Positions 42,262 through 50,632 of a stretch of 64,000 bases of DNA are shown here, piece by piece. The notes under the pieces are model-generated. The model was not told where the DNA came from. It saw only the letters and a program-made list of their open reading frames with translations, and did not search any database. How positions within the stretch are numbered: the stretch's first letter is position 1; every line of letters starts with the position of its first letter. The translations under genes were made by a program, and so were the position numbers. This DNA is from an uncultured Lachnoclostridium sp. (GTDB taxonomy: Bacteria > Bacillota > Clostridia > Lachnospirales > Lachnospiraceae). Location of the stretch: positions 64,001-128,000 of the forward strand of contig CALWLW010000007.1 in the NCBI GenBank assembly GCA_944381625.1, written 5' to 3'.

Positions 42262-42296
42262 AGCCCCTCTTCCCATTCTATGCGGAAGAGGGGGCT
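42262..42296 (-). terminator. glgP terminator overlapping the spoIID ribosome binding site
   Basis: AGCCCCTCTTCC (42262-42273) pairs with GGAAGAGGGGGCT (42284-42296), with one bulged G. On the minus strand TTTTATT follows. The 3' arm contains the AGAGGGG used by spoIID. Confidence 0.75.
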
Positions 42297-42305
42297 CTAT
42301 TCAGA

Positions 42306-44771
42306 TTAGTTTTCTTCTAACTCCACAGTCACTTTGTCAAGCTTCCAGATTTCGTCCACGTACTCTTTGATCGTACGGTCGGAAGTGAACTTGCCTGCGC
42401 ATGCCACGTTCAGGATCGCTTTCTTTGCCCATCCTGCGGTGTCGCGGTAAGCCGCTTCCACGCGCTCCTGCGCCTGAGCATAGGAACGGAAATCTTTCAG
42501 GATGAAGTACGGGTCCGGTCTGTTATAGCCGCCGTCCACCAGCAGAGAGTTGTACAGCTCACGGAACAGCTCCGGATTGTTGGGGGAGAACTCTCCGTTG
42601 ATCAGCTGCATCAGCACGTGACGGATATCCTGATCCGTATTGAACAGCTGGGAAGGATCGTATCCGCCCTGTTTCTCCAGTGCGATGACTTCATCAGAAC
42701 TCATACCGAAGATGAACGCGTTCTCTTCGCCCACTTCTTCCACAATCTCCACGTTGGCACCGTCCATGGTACCCAGCGTCACAGCGCCGTTCAGCATGAA
42801 TTTCATGTTGCCGGTACCGGAAGCCTCCTTGGACGCGGTGGAAATCTGCTCGGACACGTCTGCCGCCGCGAAGATCCACTCTGCGTTGGACACCCGATAG
42901 TCCTCAATGAAGACGACCTTCAGCTTGCCTTTGATGGACGCGTCGTTGTTGACCACATCCGCCACAGCGTTGATCAGCTTGATCGTCAGCTTCGCGCGCT
43001 GATAGCCGGCCGCCGCCTTCGCTCCGAAGATAAAGGTTCTGGGATAGAAATCCATCTCCGGATGCTCTTTGATCTTATTATACAGGTACATCACATGCAG
43101 GATGTTCAGAAGCTGGCGCTTGTACTCATGCAGTCTCTTTACCTGGACGTCGAAGATGGATCTGGGATCCACGTCCACGCCGTTGTGCTCCTTGATATAT
43201 TTTGCCAGACGGATCTTGTTCTGGTACTTGATGTTCATAAACTCGTGCTGTGCTTTCTCGTCGTCCGCATACAGCGCCAGCTTTTTGATCTGGGGAAGAT
43301 CCGTGACCCACTCGTCTCCCACATGGGCCGTTACCCATTTGGCCAGAAGCGGATTTCCGTGAAGCAGGAAACGTCTCTGGGTGATACCGTTGGTCTTGTT
43401 GTTGAATTTCTCCGGCATCATCTCGTAGAAATCCTTCAGCTCCTGATTTTTCAGGATCTCCGTATGCAGACGGGCCACGCCGTTCACCGAATATCCGGCC
43501 ACAATCGCCAGATGCGCCATCTTCACCTGTCCGTCCATGATAATGGCCATCTTCTTGACCTTCTCATAGTTGTTCGGATATTTTGCCTGGATCTGATTCA
43601 CAAATCTGCGGTTGATCTCCTCCACGATCTGGTAAATACGCGGAAGCAGTCTGGAGAACAGCTCGATGGGCCATTTTTCCAGCGCCTCTGCCATGATCGT
43701 GTGGTTGGTGTACGCGCAGGTCTTCGTGGTCACTTCCCACGCCTCATCCCACTCCAGGCCTTCCTCGTCCATGAGGATACGCATCAGCTCTGCCACTGCC
43801 ACCGTCGGGTGCGTGTCGTTGAGCTGGAACGTGGCCTTTTCATAGAATTTGCGGATGTCGCTGTGAGCCCTCTTATACCGGTCCACAGCCGCCTGCACGC
43901 TGGCAGACACGAAGAAATACTGCTGTTTTAAGCGCAGCTCTTTTCCTGCCATGTGGTTGTCATTGGGGTAAAGTACCTCCACCAGGTTGCGGGCCAGGTT
44001 CTCCTGCTCCACAGCCTTCTCATACTCACCTTTGTCAAAACGGTCCAGCTGGAAGGAGTTCACTGCCTCCGCGTCCCAGATCCGCAGGGTGTCGATCACG
44101 TTGTTGCCGTATCCCACGATGGGCAGATCCACCGGGATCGCCAGCACCGTCTGATAGCCTTCCTGAATGAAGTGGTTCTTGCCGTTGCGGTTTTCAATAC
44201 GCACATAGCCGCCGAATTTTACGGTCTTGGCATACTCCGGACGGCGCAGCTCGAACGGGTTGCCGTTCTTCAGCCACATATCCGGCACCTCCACCTGATA
44301 GCCGTCCACGATCTGCTGTTTGAACATACCGTAGCGGTAGCGGATGCCGCAGCCGTAGGCCGCATAGCCCAGCGTAGCCAGGGAATCCAGGAAGCAGGCC
44401 GCCAGACGTCCCAGGCCTCCGTTGCCCAGAGCCGCATCCGGCTCCTGATCCTCGATCATATCCAGATCCAGGCCGATCTCCGCCAGCGCCTCTTTCACTT
44501 CATCATAAAAAGTCAGGTTGATAAGATTATTGCCCAGCGCGCGTCCCATCAGGAACTCCATGGACATGTAGTAAACGATCTTCGGGTCAGATTTTTCAAA
44601 TTCTTTCTGCGTTGCGATCCATGCATCCATGATCGCATCCTTGACGGCATAGCCCACAGCCTGGAAAATCTGCTGTTTGCTTGCCTCCTCGATCTCCTTG
44701 CGGAATAAAGTGCGTACATTATACTTTACGCTTCTGATAAAGAACTCCTTGTTGAAGGTTCTTTTGGCCAT
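42306..44771 (-). CDS. glgP: Glycogen phosphorylase
   Basis: An 821-residue GT35 enzyme that releases glucose-1-phosphate from alpha-1,4-glucans. N-terminal SMEFLMGRALGNNL and ALGNGGLGRLAACFLDSLA are conserved. The pyridoxal-phosphate Lys lies in EASGTGNMKFMLNGA near residue 667. The length and sequence type fit bacterial GlgP/maltodextrin phosphorylases. It starts 12 bases after the ileS stop with AAGGAGG between, so it shares the ileS transcript and is under the isoleucine T-box. No other glycogen gene is near. Confidence 0.95.
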   Translation of the reverse strand: MAKRTFNKEFFIRSVKYNVRTLFRKEIEEASKQQIFQAVGYAVKDAIMDAWIATQKEFEKSDPKIVYYMSMEFLMGRALGNNLINLTFYDEVKEALAEIGLDLDMIEDQEPDAALGNGGLGRLAACFLDSLATLGYAAYGCGIRYRYGMFKQQIVDGYQVEVPDMWLKNGNPFELRRPEYAKTVKFGGYVRIENRNGKNHFIQEGYQTVLAIPVDLPIVGYGNNVIDTLRIWDAEAVNSFQLDRFDKGEYEKAVEQENLARNLVEVLYPNDNHMAGKELRLKQQYFFVSASVQAAVDRYKRAHSDIRKFYEKATFQLNDTHPTVAVAELMRILMDEEGLEWDEAWEVTTKTCAYTNHTIMAEALEKWPIELFSRLLPRIYQIVEEINRRFVNQIQAKYPNNYEKVKKMAIIMDGQVKMAHLAIVAGYSVNGVARLHTEILKNQELKDFYEMMPEKFNNKTNGITQRRFLLHGNPLLAKWVTAHVGDEWVTDLPQIKKLALYADDEKAQHEFMNIKYQNKIRLAKYIKEHNGVDVDPRSIFDVQVKRLHEYKRQLLNILHVMYLYNKIKEHPEMDFYPRTFIFGAKAAAGYQRAKLTIKLINAVADVVNNDASIKGKLKVVFIEDYRVSNAEWIFAAADVSEQISTASKEASGTGNMKFMLNGAVTLGTMDGANVEIVEEVGEENAFIFGMSSDEVIALEKQGGYDPSQLFNTDQDIRHVLMQLINGEFSPNNPELFRELYNSLLVDGGYNRPDPYFILKDFRSYAQAQERVEAAYRDTAGWAKKAILNVACAGKFTSDRTIKEYVDEIWKLDKVTVELEEN

Positions 44772-44783
44772 AATGTGCCTCCT

Positions 44784-47700
44784 TTACTGTTTTTCAACGC
44801 CGAGAATTACGGTCTCCCCATTGATACTCCACTCTTTTGTATAGCCTTTTGCAGATCCTGTGAGGATTGACGACGCCTGCACTTCGTTCTGAATATAGCT
44901 GCAGAACGCGTTCATCAATCCGGCGATCTTTTCATTGCCTTCGCTGTATACCGTGATCTTATCCATCACTTCAAAACCGGCTTCTTTCCTCATAGTCTGA
45001 ATCTTGCTGATGATCTCGCGGACAAAACCTTCCTCGATCAGCGCTTCATTCAGATTGGTGTCCAGAACCACGGTCACCTGATTGTCCGCTTCTGTCACAA
45101 AGCCCTCCATCTGGGCGGTATCAATAAGCAGATCCTCTTTTGATAATACCACGGCTGTTCCGTCAATGTCAAATGACAGGCTTCCAGCCGTTTCCAGTTC
45201 TTCCATGGCCCGGCGGCCGTCCATCTCCGTCAGGTGGCTGCGGATGCCGTTCAGGAGCTTCCCATACTTGGGCCCTACCGTCTTGAGCTGCGGTTTGAAC
45301 GTATAGCTGGTAAATCCGCTCAGATCGTCGCGGAACTCCACCTTCTTCACATTCAGCTCATCGGCGATGATGTTCAGGTATTCTCCCTCCAACTCTTTTC
45401 CGGCGCGCACGTACATGGTGCCGATGGGCTGGCGGTTCTTGATATTGGCCGTGTTGCGGGCAGCGCGGCCCAGCACAACGATATCCAGGATCTCCTCCAT
45501 GGCCGCTTCCAGATCCTTGTCGATCAGCTCTGCGTTGACTGCCGGGAAATCGCACAGATGGATGCTCTCCGGCGCGCTCTTGTCGATGCTGCACACCAGA
45601 TTCTGGTAGATCTCCTCCGTCATGAACGGGATCATGGGCGCCGCGGCTTTGGCGATGGTCACCAGCGCCGTATGCAGCGTCATGTAAGCGTTGATCTTGT
45701 CCTGCTCCATGCCTTTCGCCCAGAAACGCTCACGGTTTCTTCTCACATACCAGTTGCTCATCTCATCCACAAACTCCTGAAGCGCTCTCGCCGCCTCCGG
45801 GATCCGGTAATGCTCCAGGTCGCTGTCCACCTCGCCCACTACAGAGTTCAGTTTGGAGAGCAGCCAACGGTCCATTACGTTCAGGGATTTCTCATCCAGC
45901 GTATATTTAGTCGCGTCAAAATTGTCAATGTTCGCATAAAGCACGAAGAACGCGTAGGTATTCCACAGGGTTCCCAGGAACTTACGCTGTCCCTCCTGTA
46001 CAGCTTTTCCATGGAAACGGTTGGGCAGCCACGGCGCGCTGTTGATATAGAAATACCAGCGGATGGCGTCCGCGCCATAGGTCTCCAGCGCATCAAAGGG
46101 ATCTACCGCATTTCCTTTGGATTTGCTCATCTTCTGGCCGTTCTCGTCCTGTACATGGCCGAGCACGATCACGTTCTCATAAGCAGCCCTGTTAAAGAGC
46201 AGCGTGGACTCTGCCAGCAGGGAGTAGAACCATCCTCTGGTCTGATCCACCGCTTCCGAGATGAACTGAGCAGGGAACTGCTGCTCAAACACATCCTTGT
46301 TCTCAAACGGATAGTGGTGCTGGGCAAAGGGCATAGCCCCGGAGTCAAACCAGCAGTCGATCACTTCCGGCACCCGGTGCATCTTCTTCCCGCATTCGGG
46401 ACAGGTGATCTGGATCTCGTCGATATACGGACGGTGAAGCTCCACCGTCTTCGCTCTCTCGTCCCCGCTCATCTCGCACAGCTCCTGGCGGCTTCCGATG
46501 GAATGCATGTGGCCGCAGTCCGGGCATTCCCAGATATTTAACGGCGTGCCCCAGTAACGGTTTCTGGAGATTCCCCAATCCTGTACATTCTCCAGCCAGT
46601 CACCGAAACGTCCTTTTCCGATGCTCTCCGGAATCCAGTTGATGGTATTGTTGTTGCGGATCAGGTCCTCCTTTACCGCCGTCATCTTGATGAACCAGGA
46701 TTCCCGCGCGTAGTAGATCAGCGGCGTATCGCAGCGCCAGCAGTGGGGATAATCATGCTCGAACCTGGGCGCGTCGAACAGTTTGCCCTCTTCGTCCAGA
46801 TCCTTCAGGATCATGGGATCCGCCTTTTTCACAAAGACGCCGGCATAGGGCGTGCCGTCGGTCATATTTCCTGCTCCGTCCACAAACTGTACGAAGGGAA
46901 GCCCGTATTTCTGGCCCACCCGGTTGTCGTCCTCACCGAAAGCCGGCGCCGTATGGACGATGCCCGTACCGTCGCTCATGGTTACGTAGCCGTCGCAGAC
47001 CACATAATGTCCTTTTTTCTTCTGTTTTGCCACCGCCTCGCCGGTGCAGGCAAACAGCGGCTCATATTCTTTATATTCCAGGTCCGAGCCCTTATATGTC
47101 TCCAGAACCTCATACGCCGGCTTGTCTTCTTCCGCCAGCTTTCCAAGCACCGTATCCAGAAGCGCTTCCGCCATATAATAAGTATAACCGTCCGCGGCCT
47201 TTACCTTGCAGTAGGTCTCCTCCGGGTTCACGCAGAGAGCCACGTTGGAAGGAAGCGTCCAGGGCGTGGTGGTCCAGGCCAGGAAGTAAGCATCCTCCCC
47301 GGTCACCTTAAAGCGCACGATGGCCGAGCGCTCCTTCACCGTCTTGTATCCCTGGGATACCTCCTGAGAAGACAGCGGCGTACCGCAGCGCGGGCAGTAG
47401 GGGACAATCTTGAAGCCCTTGTACAGCAGCCCTTTATCCCAGATGGTCTTGAGCGCCCACCACTCGGACTCGATATAATTGTCCTCATAAGTCACATACG
47501 GATCGTCCATATCCGCCCAGAAACCTACAGTGGAGGAAAAATCCTCCCACATCCCTTTGTATTTCCAGACGCTCTTCTTGCATTCTTTGATGAAGGGCTC
47601 CATGCCATAATCTTCAATCTGCTCTTTTCCGTTCAGTCCCAGCTTGCGCTCCACTTCCAGCTCCACCGGGAGACCATGGGTATCCCAGCCGGCCTTTCTG

Positions 47701-47942
47701 GGCACCATATACCCCTTCATGGTACGGTATCTGGGAATCATATCCTTGATCACGCGGGTCAGGACATGACCGATGTGCGGCTTTCCGTTCGCCGTGGGCG
47801 GACCGTCATAGAAAGTGTACACCGGACCTTCCTTACGGTTTTCCATGCTTTTCCGGAATGTATCATGCTCTTTCCAGAAATTTTCCACTTCTTTTTCCCG
47901 GCCCACAAAGTTCATGTCTGCATTCACTTTGCTGTAAATCAT
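44784..47942 (-). CDS. ileS: Isoleucyl-tRNA synthetase, type 2 (long form)
   Basis: A 1052-residue class I synthetase. The HIGH motif is KPHIGHVLTR near residue 55 and the KMSKS motif is GQKMSKSKGN near residue 600. The editing domain spans the CP1 region. GWDTHGLPVELEVE and the total length are characteristic of the eukaryote-like IleS2 branch rather than the 920-residue IleS1 type. Members of IleS2 are often less sensitive to mupirocin (family knowledge). A T-box with an ATC specifier precedes it. Confidence 0.96.
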   Translation of the reverse strand: MIYSKVNADMNFVGREKEVENFWKEHDTFRKSMENRKEGPVYTFYDGPPTANGKPHIGHVLTRVIKDMIPRYRTMKGYMVPRKAGWDTHGLPVELEVERKLGLNGKEQIEDYGMEPFIKECKKSVWKYKGMWEDFSSTVGFWADMDDPYVTYEDNYIESEWWALKTIWDKGLLYKGFKIVPYCPRCGTPLSSQEVSQGYKTVKERSAIVRFKVTGEDAYFLAWTTTPWTLPSNVALCVNPEETYCKVKAADGYTYYMAEALLDTVLGKLAEEDKPAYEVLETYKGSDLEYKEYEPLFACTGEAVAKQKKKGHYVVCDGYVTMSDGTGIVHTAPAFGEDDNRVGQKYGLPFVQFVDGAGNMTDGTPYAGVFVKKADPMILKDLDEEGKLFDAPRFEHDYPHCWRCDTPLIYYARESWFIKMTAVKEDLIRNNNTINWIPESIGKGRFGDWLENVQDWGISRNRYWGTPLNIWECPDCGHMHSIGSRQELCEMSGDERAKTVELHRPYIDEIQITCPECGKKMHRVPEVIDCWFDSGAMPFAQHHYPFENKDVFEQQFPAQFISEAVDQTRGWFYSLLAESTLLFNRAAYENVIVLGHVQDENGQKMSKSKGNAVDPFDALETYGADAIRWYFYINSAPWLPNRFHGKAVQEGQRKFLGTLWNTYAFFVLYANIDNFDATKYTLDEKSLNVMDRWLLSKLNSVVGEVDSDLEHYRIPEAARALQEFVDEMSNWYVRRNRERFWAKGMEQDKINAYMTLHTALVTIAKAAAPMIPFMTEEIYQNLVCSIDKSAPESIHLCDFPAVNAELIDKDLEAAMEEILDIVVLGRAARNTANIKNRQPIGTMYVRAGKELEGEYLNIIADELNVKKVEFRDDLSGFTSYTFKPQLKTVGPKYGKLLNGIRSHLTEMDGRRAMEELETAGSLSFDIDGTAVVLSKEDLLIDTAQMEGFVTEADNQVTVVLDTNLNEALIEEGFVREIISKIQTMRKEAGFEVMDKITVYSEGNEKIAGLMNAFCSYIQNEVQASSILTGSAKGYTKEWSINGETVILGVEKQ

Positions 47943-47969
47943 CTGACAACCTCCTTACTAATTAAAAAA

Positions 47970-48201
47970 GCTCCGTCCTGTCATGAGGACGGAGCATACT
48001 GCCCGTTTGTAAACCACCTGTAACGACATACCATCATATGCGCTCCCTCTAACGGCGGAACACCGTCGGTACCTACTCGCCCTGTCCGCGCTTTCAGCCC
48101 GCAGCTCGGAAGTGATGTTCAGAAGTCTGTACTCTTGCCGGGCTTCCACCATCCCCGGTTCGCTGGGAATTTCCATTCTCCCTACTGTCTTCGTCACAGC
48201 C
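47970..48201 (-). promoter_or_regulatory. T-box riboswitch (isoleucine specifier) with terminator
   Basis: The minus-strand leader has T-box landmarks in order. GACGAAGACAGTAGG comes near 48190, then the stem I apical motif GGGGATGGTGGAAGCCCGG, then GAACATCACTT with ATC as the Ile specifier (about 48113-48115). GAGTAGGTACCGACGG follows. AGGTGGTTTACAAACGG carries the GGTGG bulge that pairs with the tRNA 3' end. The terminator GCTCCGTCCT/AGGACGGAGC (47970-47995) is followed by TTTTTT. Uncharged tRNA-Ile would favour read-through into ileS and glgP. Confidence 0.92.
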
Positions 48202-48216
48202 TTTTACACAAATGCC

Positions 48217-48246
48217 ATTATAAGGGGATTTTCCCCATTTTGTCAA
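48217..48246 (-). promoter_or_regulatory. Promoter of the ileS T-box transcript
   Basis: On the minus strand, TTGACA (48241-48246) and TATAAT (48217-48222), 18 bases apart. The spacer contains the palindrome GGGGAAAATCCCC. Confidence 0.75.
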
Positions 48247-48358
48247 GGTTTTATAAACTTTTCCGCTCTTCTCTTGCATGGTTACCATAAATAATTTATA
48301 ATGAGGAAGACTTACACATTGACCGCATCTAAACTATGATTATAAAAGAGGTTTATTC

Positions 48359-49891
48359 ATGAAACGTTTATATAGATATACCGCTTCTGTTCTGGCGGCG
48401 GCGCTCTGCCTGTCTGCCGCCCTGTCTTTCCCCGCGTCCGCTGCAGTGGAAGAATACGGGCTCACCCCCGAAGAACGCTATTATATGGAGATCCAGTCCA
48501 ATTCCTGGGAAAACTGGCCGTCCGGTCCCCAGGTATACGCCGAGTCCGCCATCGTGATGGAGGCGTCCACCGGCACCATCCTGTACGCCAAGAATATAGA
48601 CGATCAGCATTATCCCGCCAGCATCACCAAAGTCATGACCGTACTGCTGGCTCTGGAGAACTGTGATCTGGACGAAGAAGTCACCTTCTCCCACAATGCC
48701 GTCTATTCCATCGACTACGCCAGCAGCCATATCGCCAGGGACGAAGGCGAGGTCCTGACTGTGGAAGAGTGCCTGTACGCCATCCTGCTGGAATCTGCCA
48801 ACGAATGCAGCAACGCCATCGCGGAGCACATCGCCGGCACCACGGAAGCATTTGCAGAGCTGATGAACGAGCGGGCGGCCCAGCTGGGATGCACCAATAC
48901 GCACTTCGCCAACCCCCACGGCCTTCCGGACGAGAACCACTATACCTCCGCCCATGATATGGCCCTGATCCTTAAGGAAGCGGTGAAGCACGAGACCTTC
49001 CGCCGCATCAGCAGCACGTCCCGCTATACCCTGCGGGCGACCAACCTGAAAGACGAAGAGCTTCTGATGAACAATCATCACTACATGATCTCCGCCTATA
49101 AGACGTCCCGCTTTCTGGACGACACGGTCTTCGCAGGCAAGACCGGATACACCTCCGTGGCATTGAATACGCTGGTCACCTGCGCCACCAGAAACGGCAT
49201 GGATCTGCTCTGCGTAACCATGAAATCCCAGGGCAGCGGCGAGCAGGGCGTGCCCATCTATACGGATACGGCCAATCTGCTGGACTATGCCGGTGAGAAT
49301 TTCCAGAAGGTCAACATCTCACAGAACGAGACAAACTTTACCATCAACCAGAACGAACTGTTCAGCACCGGCAGTTCTTTCTTTGAAAATACCACGCCCA
49401 TGATCGAACTGGATTCGGACGGATATGTGATCCTCCCGGTGGGCACGGAATTCTCCGCCGCCTCCCCCCAGCTGGAATTTGTGGACGGGGACGACGAAGT
49501 GATCGCCACTCTGACCTACACCTACGCGGGGCAGGAGGTGGGTTCCACGGACCTGCTGATGACCGGAACCGATATCCAGGAATTCAGTTTCCAGAAGATC
49601 GACGAGGGGGATGAGTCCTCCGATACCATCAGCCAGGCGGACGGCACCCAGGTACGCCTGATCAAGATCAACCTGCGCACCATCGGCATCGCCGCAGGCG
49701 TCATTGTCTTGGCCGCGGCGCTCATTTTTGCGGGGTGGAAATTATCCGGCAGCCTCTCTATCAACTGGGCGCCTTTAAGAACCTGGAAGCGGCGATGGTC
49801 AGACCGCAACGCCTTCGGCAATCAGAACCGGATCCGTTACCGCAGCTGGAAGCGCCGGAGGAAAATCAACTGGAAATTCTGGAAAAAATAG
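48359..49891 (+). CDS. D-alanyl-D-alanine carboxypeptidase (DacF-like PBP)
   Basis: A 510-residue penicillin-binding protein. A signal peptide ends near ASAA. The catalytic triad motifs are S88-x-x-K91 in PASITKVMT, SAN in LLESANECSNAI, and KTG in FAGKTGYTS near residue 260. A C-terminal membrane segment (about residues 437-457) is followed by an Arg/Lys/Trp-rich tail of 50 residues, which is unusual for this class, where the anchor is normally near the end. It trims pentapeptides in peptidoglycan; the sporulation genes nearby make a DacF role possible. Confidence 0.93.
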   Translation: MKRLYRYTASVLAAALCLSAALSFPASAAVEEYGLTPEERYYMEIQSNSWENWPSGPQVYAESAIVMEASTGTILYAKNIDDQHYPASITKVMTVLLALENCDLDEEVTFSHNAVYSIDYASSHIARDEGEVLTVEECLYAILLESANECSNAIAEHIAGTTEAFAELMNERAAQLGCTNTHFANPHGLPDENHYTSAHDMALILKEAVKHETFRRISSTSRYTLRATNLKDEELLMNNHHYMISAYKTSRFLDDTVFAGKTGYTSVALNTLVTCATRNGMDLLCVTMKSQGSGEQGVPIYTDTANLLDYAGENFQKVNISQNETNFTINQNELFSTGSSFFENTTPMIELDSDGYVILPVGTEFSAASPQLEFVDGDDEVIATLTYTYAGQEVGSTDLLMTGTDIQEFSFQKIDEGDESSDTISQADGTQVRLIKINLRTIGIAAGVIVLAAALIFAGWKLSGSLSINWAPLRTWKRRWSDRNAFGNQNRIRYRSWKRRRKINWKFWKK

Positions 49892-50530
49892 TCAAATGAG
49901 ATTCTTCAGGCGGAAGCGGTTCCTGTGATAATCCAGGAGCCCTTCCGCTTTCATTCTGCTCAATTCCCGGGACATGGCGCTTCTGTCCACTGACAGATAG
50001 TCGGCAAGCTGCTGCCGGTTGAACGGAATAGCAAATTCTGGGCCTCCCTGCTTTTCCGCTTCCAGGGAAAGATAGGACAGCACCTTATCCCTTGTGCTTT
50101 TCTGGGCCATATGCTCCATCTTGTGCGTGAGCATCAGATTCTTTTCCGCCAGGATCGTGAGCAGGTTGCGGATCAGCCGAGTATGAAATGAGCATGCTGA
50201 CGAACATACGGTCAGTATTCTCTTCACATCCAAAAACAGAACCTCCGTATCCTCTGCCGCAATCACGTCCACCTCCAGCCCCTGCCGCGGCAGGCAGGCA
50301 TATACCTCGCCGAACATCTGTCCCGGAGAAGCCTGGCCCAATATGGAACGGTTCCCCCAGAAATCATCCTTCACCATGTGGACAGAGCCTTCAAGCACCA
50401 TCCCCATCTCCGAGGTGCGCCCGCCTCTGCCCAGCACTGTGCTTCCTTTTTTATACTGTTTCTTTTTCGCATTCAGACATTTCAGCATCTCTGAACGATC
50501 ATCTTCTTTTATTCCGTCGAACAGATCCAT
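49892..50530 (-). CDS. Crp/Fnr family regulator (HcpR-like position)
   Basis: A 212-residue regulator with a cyclic-nucleotide-type beta domain (MGMVLEGSVHMVKDD and SPGQMFGEVYA) and a C-terminal winged helix (FNRQQLADYLSVDRSAMSREL). It has only scattered Cys residues and no obvious iron-sulfur motif. It is divergent from hcp, with about 100 bases between, which is the usual setting for HcpR-type nitrosative-stress regulators that activate hcp. Its stop codon abuts that of the D,D-carboxypeptidase with no space. Confidence 0.9.
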   Translation of the reverse strand: MDLFDGIKEDDRSEMLKCLNAKKKQYKKGSTVLGRGGRTSEMGMVLEGSVHMVKDDFWGNRSILGQASPGQMFGEVYACLPRQGLEVDVIAAEDTEVLFLDVKRILTVCSSACSFHTRLIRNLLTILAEKNLMLTHKMEHMAQKSTRDKVLSYLSLEAEKQGGPEFAIPFNRQQLADYLSVDRSAMSRELSRMKAEGLLDYHRNRFRLKNLI

Positions 50531-50543
50531 ATTTCTTCCTTTC

Positions 50544-50585
50544 GTTGCAAATACAACAGAATTTATAACTGGTTTTCATTATACT
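50544..50585 (+). promoter_or_regulatory. hcp promoter with class II activator site
   Basis: TATACT (50580-50585) has no good -35. The dyad GTTG-N6-CAAC (50544-50557) is centred about 41.5 bases upstream of the expected start (about 50592), the standard class II position for Crp/Fnr activators. Confidence 0.6.
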
Positions 50586-50632
50586 ATACCTGCAAGCCAA
50601 AAACACGCAGAATCTTAGACAAGGAGAAAAAT

